Source: Linanthus parryae (Eukaryota; Streptophyta; Magnoliopsida; Ericales; Polemoniaceae). From it: a DNA stretch of 64,000 nt. Under the pieces are notes generated by a model. The model worked only from the letters and a program-made list of their open reading frames with translations. It was not told the DNA's origin and made no database searches. Shown one piece after another: positions 58,156 to 64,000 of this stretch; within the stretch, counting starts at the first letter, position 1; the number at the start of each line of letters is the position of its first letter. The stretch spans positions 118,432,088 to 118,496,087 of the forward strand of contig JALGPY010000002.1 of NCBI GenBank assembly GCA_023055425.1, given 5' to 3'. A program made the translations under genes and the position numbers.

Positions 58156-59390
58156 TGTAAATTCAGCATGATTGAAAGGCTTGAAACAGCTTGTCTATTG
58201 CAAGGCCTTGAAACTGTTTTCAAAAGTTTGAAATATACATTGCATTATACATCATGAACTTAGGGGGAGCTTTTTAATTATAATCTGACTCCTAAAGCCT
58301 TATACTTGATTATGTGTTATTTCATGATGAAATTCTAACTATTTTGATGATCTAATTTTTTGTCAATCCATCTGTTTGGACAATTTTTTGCAGGGATAAG
58401 TTGTTACCTACTTTGCAGGGTCAATTTCCTAAACTTGTGTTCTTGCAGAAAAGGAAACTGGATTGAAAGATTGATTCTGTGATTATGAAAACATGTGTGG
58501 ACCTTCCTAACATACTTAGCTACAAGATCAAGTCATTATATTTGAAGATATTGAGAAACTAGCCATTGGGAAGTGCTGTTAGACAAGTCAAGATTCGCAG
58601 CTAATTTTTAGGAAGTTTGTTATGAGAAGATCTTGAAGATCTGCTATTCAAACTAGCTACATAAGAGGGAATGACTGAAGAATTTGAAACAGATACACGA
58701 ACACAGAGACTCATACATTCTCAGGTTTGACAAGCAACACAGAAGGAGATTCATTTCACTCAATCCATTCTTCAGAAAATCACCACTTCATCATTTCTCA
58801 GTGTTCTTCTTTCTGATCTATATTTGTATATCATTTAAATAATACTTGTTACATCTTATTCTCGTGAGTTGTTCAAGTGAAAAATATAGAATTCCTGTTG
58901 AATCAGTTAGCTAGAGCAGGTACTAGATAGTTAGTGAGAGCCACAGGCTGTAACAGAGTACGGAAACTCTCCGTGCTTGAGATATAGGGCTTAGCTTTTG
59001 ATTAATAAGAATTGAGTTGAAATTATTTCAGGGATCAAATCCCTAAGGTAGAGACGTAGGTCCAAGTGCACTGAACTCTATAAATTTCTGTGTCCCTTGC
59101 ATTTATCTTGCTGCTATTTACTTAGCTTATTTGCTGTGCAAAACAAGTTTTAAGTTCAAGGGTTTGAAAGACATTTCAAGGCCCTGACAACTCTCATCAT
59201 TCTTTCTGTTATCTGTTTTGATTCCAAGGACTTGAAACTCATTTCAAGGCCTTGAAATACTAATTGATTTTCACAACCTTCTTTGAAACCACTCTTTTAG
59301 CAAAAGTTACAAAAGTTGTCATACTCTATTCAACCCCCCCCCCCTTATAGAGTATTGATTCTGCTTTACTACCTACATTACTGTCTTTCA
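58156..59390 (+). repeat. 3' LTR of element F
   Basis: TGTAAATTCAGC...GTCTTTCA. Palindromic motif copies at 58171, 58198, 58218, 59154, 59174, 59221 and a perfect one at 59242-59257. It differs from the 5' LTR at many positions, including a C-run expansion at about 59334-59344. Confidence 0.92.
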
Positions 59391-59395
59391 ATAAT
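59391..59395. repeat. Target site duplication of element F, right (ATAAT)
   Basis: Matches 50807-50811. Confidence 0.92.
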
Positions 59396-60177
59396 AAAAA
59401 TTACTAATCAAGTATTTATTTTCACAAAACCACTTTATTGACAAATTATTAATTTGTGATATTTATTTATTATTTTTACTATCATGATTTTCAGAAACTA
59501 ACTTATTGAATTATTAGTTAAATAAAATAGGAAGCCTAAAATACAAATAGTACCCCACAAACACACACAATACACAACAAAGTTTCCTTAAAAGACACAA
59601 CTTACCCTTAAATTTTTGAAACAACATTTTTACCCCCAGTTCATACTCACGGTAATCACACAAATATCACCCAACCCACTTGATCCAAACATGCATAAAA
59701 ACTAGCAAAAAATCAATTTTGATGATCAATAAAAATTTAGGAGGTGATTTAGATTTTACCCATGCCAAGAACGGTGAAGAACGGTCGAGAAATTGGGCGG
59801 GTTGATTTAGCCGGCGGTGGTTCGGTCGTGGTGGACGATGAGGCTGTTCTCTCCAATTACGGTCGCGATTTCAATGGTTACCCCTGCTCCTTGGATGCTG
59901 GAGAACGCATGAAAACATCGAGTGGGCGATGGGTGTTGATCGTTGTTCAACTCGGAGCTTCTCGATGGCAAAAATTGTGGGGGCGGTGGAGTTGCTTGCG
60001 ACCAATTCTGCTGCCGCCGCCTTGCTTCTTCTGGTCGCGATTACGTGGTCTTTGGATGATGGAGGATGAAGGGAAACTCCGAGTGTGGTATGGGTGTTTA
60101 GGTAGTGGTGGTGGTGGTTGCCGTTGATGGGTTTTTCTAGCGGACTTGGTTCAGCGGAGAGAACCCGAGAGAGAGGA
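59396..60177. other. AT-rich then GC-rich sequence between F and E
   Basis: 59396-59755 is AT-rich without a gene. 59760-60177 is GC-rich and open for 122 codons on the plus strand (59762-60127, starting MPRTVKNGREIGRVDL) and for 112 on the minus strand. Neither shows a known domain. It may be U5/leader sequence of a gypsy-type element, or a captured gene scrap. Confidence 0.4.
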
Positions 60178-60710
60178 GGCAGCTCTTCCGAGAGCAGGCA
60201 AGGCATGAGCGGTATGAAGTATCCAAATCATTGTTCAAATGTCATCTTTCAGAGGGAAACCCGGTGGGGCCTCATGTACGACGCATGATAGGGTACTTGG
60301 AGAGTCTCATGCGTCTGGGGTTTTCGGTGGGTCAAAGTTGGTCACTAATCTCATCTTGCAATCGTTGCCTGATAGTTATAGCATGTTCATCATGAACTAT
60401 AAAATGAGTGAGATCAGTGAGCCTCTACCATATTTTCTCAATATGTTGAGGACAACTGAACAAAGCATCAACAAAGGGAAAGGCAAGACCATAATGATGG
60501 TCAATAAAGGAAAGAGCAAGAGATTTGCATCTACCTCCAAAGGAAATAGCAGGAAAGTTTCAAAATCTAAGGAAACTACCTTAAAGACCTCTGGGGGCGT
60601 GACTAAGGGTGAGTGTCACTACAACAGTCAGCCGGTCACTGGAAAAGGAACTGCCCAAAATATCTAGAAGATAAAAGGCTTGGAATTGTGATTCCACCAC
60701 CACCAGGTAT
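60178..60710 (+). pseudogene. gag remnant of element E (5'-truncated)
   Basis: Begins with the QLFREQARHERYEVSK block, then LFKCHLSEGNPVGPHV, LILQSLPDSYSMFIMNYKM and the Lys-rich linker. The zinc knuckle is broken: the second Cys is Asn (CHYNSQ) and a missing base shifts the frame, so that the HWKRNC half reads from 60613. Confidence 0.87.
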
Positions 60711-62165
60711 CTTTGTTATAGATGTCAATCTGTTTGTCTCTTCATCTTGGGTATTGGATGTGGATCTCACATATGTCGAAATGTGCAGGATCTAAAGAGA
60801 AGCAGACGACTGGTTAAAGGGGAGATAGACTTGCACGTAGGGAATCGAGCAAGAGTTGCTACATTATTCATAGGCGTTTATGAGTTATCTTTACCCTAAG
60901 GACTTATCTTAGAATTAGACAATTGTTATTTTGTGCCTGCAATGAGCAGAAACCTCTATTTTTGTTTCTTGTTTAGACAAGAAATATCTTTCTAATAAAA
61001 TAAAGGACAAATGTTGCTCCATTTAATTTTATGGTTTGCATTATTGTAATTCTTTATTGTCTAATGGATTATATATCCTTGATCTAGATAACTCTGTTAA
61101 TAGCATTAATACTAAGAGGATTAAAACTAATGATTTAAATCCTACTTATTTATGGCATTGTCGTTTAGGCCACATAAACGAAAATCGCATCTCTAGACTC
61201 CATAAGGATGAATTCCTAGACTATTTGATTATGAATCATATGAGACATGTGAGCCTTGTTTATTGGGAAAGATGACAAAGTCACCTTTCAAGAAGAAAGG
61301 TGAAAGGACTAGTGTGAAATTGGCTCTTGTGCATTCGGATGTATGCGGTCCATTTGCCACGCCTGCCAGAGGTGGTTATCTTTATTTTCATGACATTTAC
61401 TAATGATTTCAGTAGATATGGATTTGCGTAGGCCAAATCAGAATCCTTTGAAAAGTTCAAAAAATTCAAGAATGAAGTAGAGAAGCATCTTGGCAAGAGT
61501 ATTACGGCTCTACGATCGGATTGTGGAGGAGAATACTTGAGCCAAGAGTTTGATGAATATCTTAGAGAGTGTGGGCTCTTGTCCCAACTCTCTCCACACG
61601 GAACGCCACAGTGGAATAGGATGTCCGAGAGGAGGAATCGAACTCTGTTGGATATGGTTCGATCTATGATGTGTCAAACTGAGCTTCCATTATCTTTTCG
61701 TGGTCACACTCTATTATGTGCAACTTTTACCCTTAAACGTGTTCCATCCAAATCTATCATGAAGACTCCATATGCGATGTGGAGTGGGAGGCATCCCACA
61801 GTATCGTTTATGAATATTTGGGGTTGCGACCTCTATGTAAATCATTTACAAACAGAAAATCTCGGACCTCTATGTAAAGCGTTTACTTCTACAATCCAGC
61901 CGAGAACAAAGTGTTTATTTCCCGGCCCGGTGTGTTTCTAGAAAGAGAAATTGTCTCTACAGAAGATAGTGGGAGGACAGTAGAACCTGAAGAAGTTCAA
62001 GAACCACAAACTACTGATCCTGCTATGGAACATGAACAAGAACCGCAAGATGTTGTGGAGGAACCTGTTCAAGTAACACAAGAACTCCATAGTTCGAGTA
62101 GGGTGCGTAAGAGCCAGAGAGGTATGGACTTCTCGTTATTGAGCCAGGTGACGCACTACTCATAG
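60711..62165 (+). pseudogene. Protease, pre-integrase and integrase remnant of element E
   Basis: The protease active site is deleted: after SSWVLD (60745-60762) seven bases covering the Thr-Gly codons are missing compared with C. Pre-integrase from 61036 (LWHCRLGHINENRISRLHKD, 61150-61210). The integrase core is split by shifts near 61390 and 61430; 61537-61941 has the end of the core and PQWNRMSERRNRTL. A deletion after LQTENLGP (about 61860) removes part of the C-terminus; 61911-62165 is the acidic linker. Confidence 0.85.
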
Positions 62166-62194
62166 ATGATGAGCCTACTACCTATGGAGAGGTC

Positions 62195-63740
62195 ATGAAA
62201 GGGCCGAACTCTCAAAAGTGGCTTGAGGCCATGAGGACTGAAATGGAATCCATGTATACCAATAAAGTATGGACTTTGGTGGAACCACCCCAAGGGGCTC
62301 GGCCCATAGGGTGCAAGTGGTCCTTCGAGAAGAAGACTTACATGGATGACAATTTAAAGCCTATAAGGGGAAGATTGGTGGTAAAATGATTCAGACAAAT
62401 TCATGGTATTGACTATGATGAAACCTTTTACCCAGTCTTGATCACCAAATCCATTCGTATCTTACTTGCTATTGCAGCTTATCACGATTATGATATTTGG
62501 AAGATGAATGTCAAAACAGTGTTCTGTATGGAAACCTCCTTGAGGATGTGTACATGACACAACCAGAGCGTTTTGAGGATCCAGAGCATGCCCATAAAGT
62601 TTATAAGTTGCAGCGATCCATTTATGGGTTGAAGCAAGCTTCTAGGAGTTGGAATCTACGTTTTGATGATGTGGTCAAAGAGTTTGGCTTCATCAAGAAC
62701 GAAGATGAACCTTGTGTCTACAAGAAGGTTAGTGGGAGCTCTGCTGTGTTTCTGTTCTTGTATGTGGATGACATACTACTCATTAGAAATGACATTCCTA
62801 CCTTGAAATCTGTTAAAGATTGGCTAGGGAAGTGTTACCCAATGAAAGACTTAGGAGATGCAGCTTATATACTTGGTATCAAGATCTATAGGGATAAATC
62901 GATGAAACTTCTTGGGCTAAGTAAGAGTACATATGTACACAAGTTGTTGAAACGGTTCAACATGCAAGACTCTAAGAGAGGATTGTTGCCCATGTCGCAT
63001 ATGATCACCCTTTCGAAGGATGATTGTCCTTCCAATGAGATTGAGAAGAAACGCATGAGTAGAATTCCGTATGCTTCACCCATAGGATCTATCATGTACG
63101 CCATGTTATATACTAGACCAGATGTTTCATACGCATGTATGATAAGAAGATACCAGTCTAATCCTGGTGAGAGTCACTGGATTGCTGTCAAGAATATCCT
63201 TAAGTACTTGAGAAGAACTAAGAATGCATTCTTGATATATGGAGGGGAGGAAGATCTAAGTGTAAAGGGTTACACTGATGCAAGCTTCCAAACCGACTGA
63301 GATGATTTAGATCGTAGTCGGGATTTGTGTTTTGCCTAAATGGATGAGCAGTGAACTGGAAGAGTTCCAAGCAAGAGACGATTGCTGATTCCAAATCTAA
63401 TGCTAAGTACATTGTTCCATCGGGTGCAACAAAGGAGTCTGTTTGAGTTAGGAAGTTCATTACTGATCTTGGTGTCCTAGTATTTTGTATCCAATTGAGT
63501 TGTATGGTGACAACACTGTGGCGATCGCACAATCCAAGGAACCCATGTAACTGCAGAAATCCAAGCGCGTACTAAGGAAATTCCATCTTATTCGAGAGAT
63601 CATCGATAGAGGAGATGTGAAGATATGCAATATTCCTACAGATGAAAATATGTCAGATCCACTCACAAAGCCACTTGTTCAGCCCAAGCATGAAGGGCAC
63701 ACTATATCTATAGACATACGAGATGCACCAGATTGGCTCT
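62195..63740 (+). pseudogene. Reverse transcriptase-RNase H remnant of element E
   Basis: 62195-62389 reads MKGPNSQKWLEAMRTEME and WTLVEPPQGARPIGCKW. Stops and a lost base follow (QMD.. region near 62510, where NSVLYG replaces TAFLYG after a small deletion). 62497-63300 is open with LKQASRSWN, intact YVDD codons at 62761-62772 and MKDLGDAAYILGIKIYRD. The RNase H begins YTDASFQTD, has a TGA at 63298-63300 and further breaks, and ends DAPDWLW at about 63740 without the usual stop. Confidence 0.87.
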
Positions 63741-63744
63741 GGTT

Positions 63745-63756
63745 CAACTGGGAGAC
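63745..63756 (+). other. Polypurine tract of element E (altered)
   Basis: CAACTGGGAGAC against CAAGTGGGAGAC in B, C and D; one base changed from G to C. Confidence 0.75.
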
Positions 63757-64000
63757 TGTTGGAATAGATGTCGTAGAGGCAATCTTATTTAGTTTCAAAA
63801 TTATTTTTGCTAGAATAATCATTGTATTATTTATGGAGATATTTAATATAATGAAGTCCTTAGATTACAATTATTTATGTTAAATATCCATAGTCTTTTA
63901 TATTGATTAATTGAACGATCACATATAGACTAGTATGTAGGTAGATTGATATGGAGATATCAAGCCTAACACATGTGTATGCATTAGGGTTAATCGTATA
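63757..64000 (+). repeat. 3' LTR of element E, first 244 bp
   Basis: Starts TGTTGGAATAGATGTCG and matches the U3 start of the other Angela-lineage LTRs (GACTAGTATGTAGGTAGATTG). Continues beyond the window. Confidence 0.92.

Larger units (their letters stand above)
50812..59390 (+). mobile_element. Element F: SIRE-lineage Ty1/copia retrotransposon, full length
   Basis: 8579 bp with LTRs 50812-52041 (1230 bp) and 58156-59390 (1235 bp), ATAAT duplications, primer site, Gag-Pol in copia order, a post-pol region and the ATCAAGGGGGA polypurine tract typical of SIRE/Maximus elements. LTRs are clearly more diverged than those of C or D, and many stops show age. A palindromic 16-mer recurs throughout. 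Confidence 0.92.
60178..64000 (+). mobile_element. Element E: 5'-truncated Angela-lineage Ty1/copia retrotransposon
   Basis: Homology to element C begins abruptly at about 60178, at Gag residue ~105 of C, and runs through gag, protease, integrase, reverse transcriptase and RNase H to the 3' LTR at 63757, which leaves the window. There is no 5' LTR, primer site or leader next to it. Stops and small deletions are frequent. Confidence 0.9.

Noticed and set aside
59762..60127. 121-aa frame as a real gene
   Set aside because: Both strands are open because of composition, no domain is visible, and it abuts truncated transposon sequence. Kept as an unexplained block only.

Overview
This is nuclear DNA of a flowering plant, in a stretch built almost entirely of transposable elements. 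Evidence for the host: Ty1/copia elements whose LTRs start with the BARE-1/Angela-type signature (TGTTGGAA then CCCTAGAGGCAAT), a SIRE-lineage copia element, an L1-type LINE, primer sites matching plant initiator Met-tRNA, and one three-exon gene with GT-AG introns whose product looks plastid-targeted. The sequence does not decide the species, nor eudicot versus monocot.

Layout. (1) 1-30410 is a pile of Angela-lineage elements. Two minus-strand bodies, A (473-5769) and B (7189-9596 plus 26306-29063), share a middle LTR (5770-7188) and are closed by outer LTRs (1-472, cut by the window edge, and 29064-30410). B is split by plus-strand element C (9597-26305, target duplication ATACA). C is split by plus-strand element D (13560-21738, target duplication GATTC). 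LTR divergence agrees with the nesting: D's LTRs differ at 1 position in 1560, C's at about 10 in 1436. (2) 30411-39754 holds old diverged repeats, a probable LTR starting TGTAACACCC on the minus strand, a minisatellite, a compound microsatellite and two copies of a ~600-bp repeat. (3) 39755-40775 (minus) is the only apparently intact host gene: 180 aa, with a predicted plastid leader and a C-terminal CxxC...HxxC motif. (4) 41215-50811 holds a taxon-repeat-like block, minus-strand LINE scraps, two copies of a TG(T/C)AACACCC repeat, and a decayed plus-strand L1 LINE. (5) 50812-59390 is a complete SIRE-lineage copia element F (target duplication ATAAT). (6) 60178-64000 is a 5'-truncated Angela-lineage element E, whose 3' LTR runs off the window.

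How the parts relate. A, C and E derive from the coding (autonomous-type) Angela branch. B and D form a second branch with a different Gag start, the same one-base deletion in the reverse-transcriptase YVDD codons and a segment of untranslated leader copied into gag. D nevertheless inserted recently, so this branch has probably been moved by proteins from the coding branch. All four available leaders (A, B, C, D) keep a GC-rich hairpin about 370-400 nt downstream of the primer site, and all LTRs keep a second hairpin about 100 nt downstream of the expected transcription start. In both, the stem sequence changes while pairing is kept. Element F carries more than 20 copies of a palindromic 16-mer (TTTCAAGGCCTTGAAA and variants) spread through LTRs, coding and noncoding parts. 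These three patterns are the most interesting signals here. No CRISPR array, tRNA gene or rRNA gene was seen.
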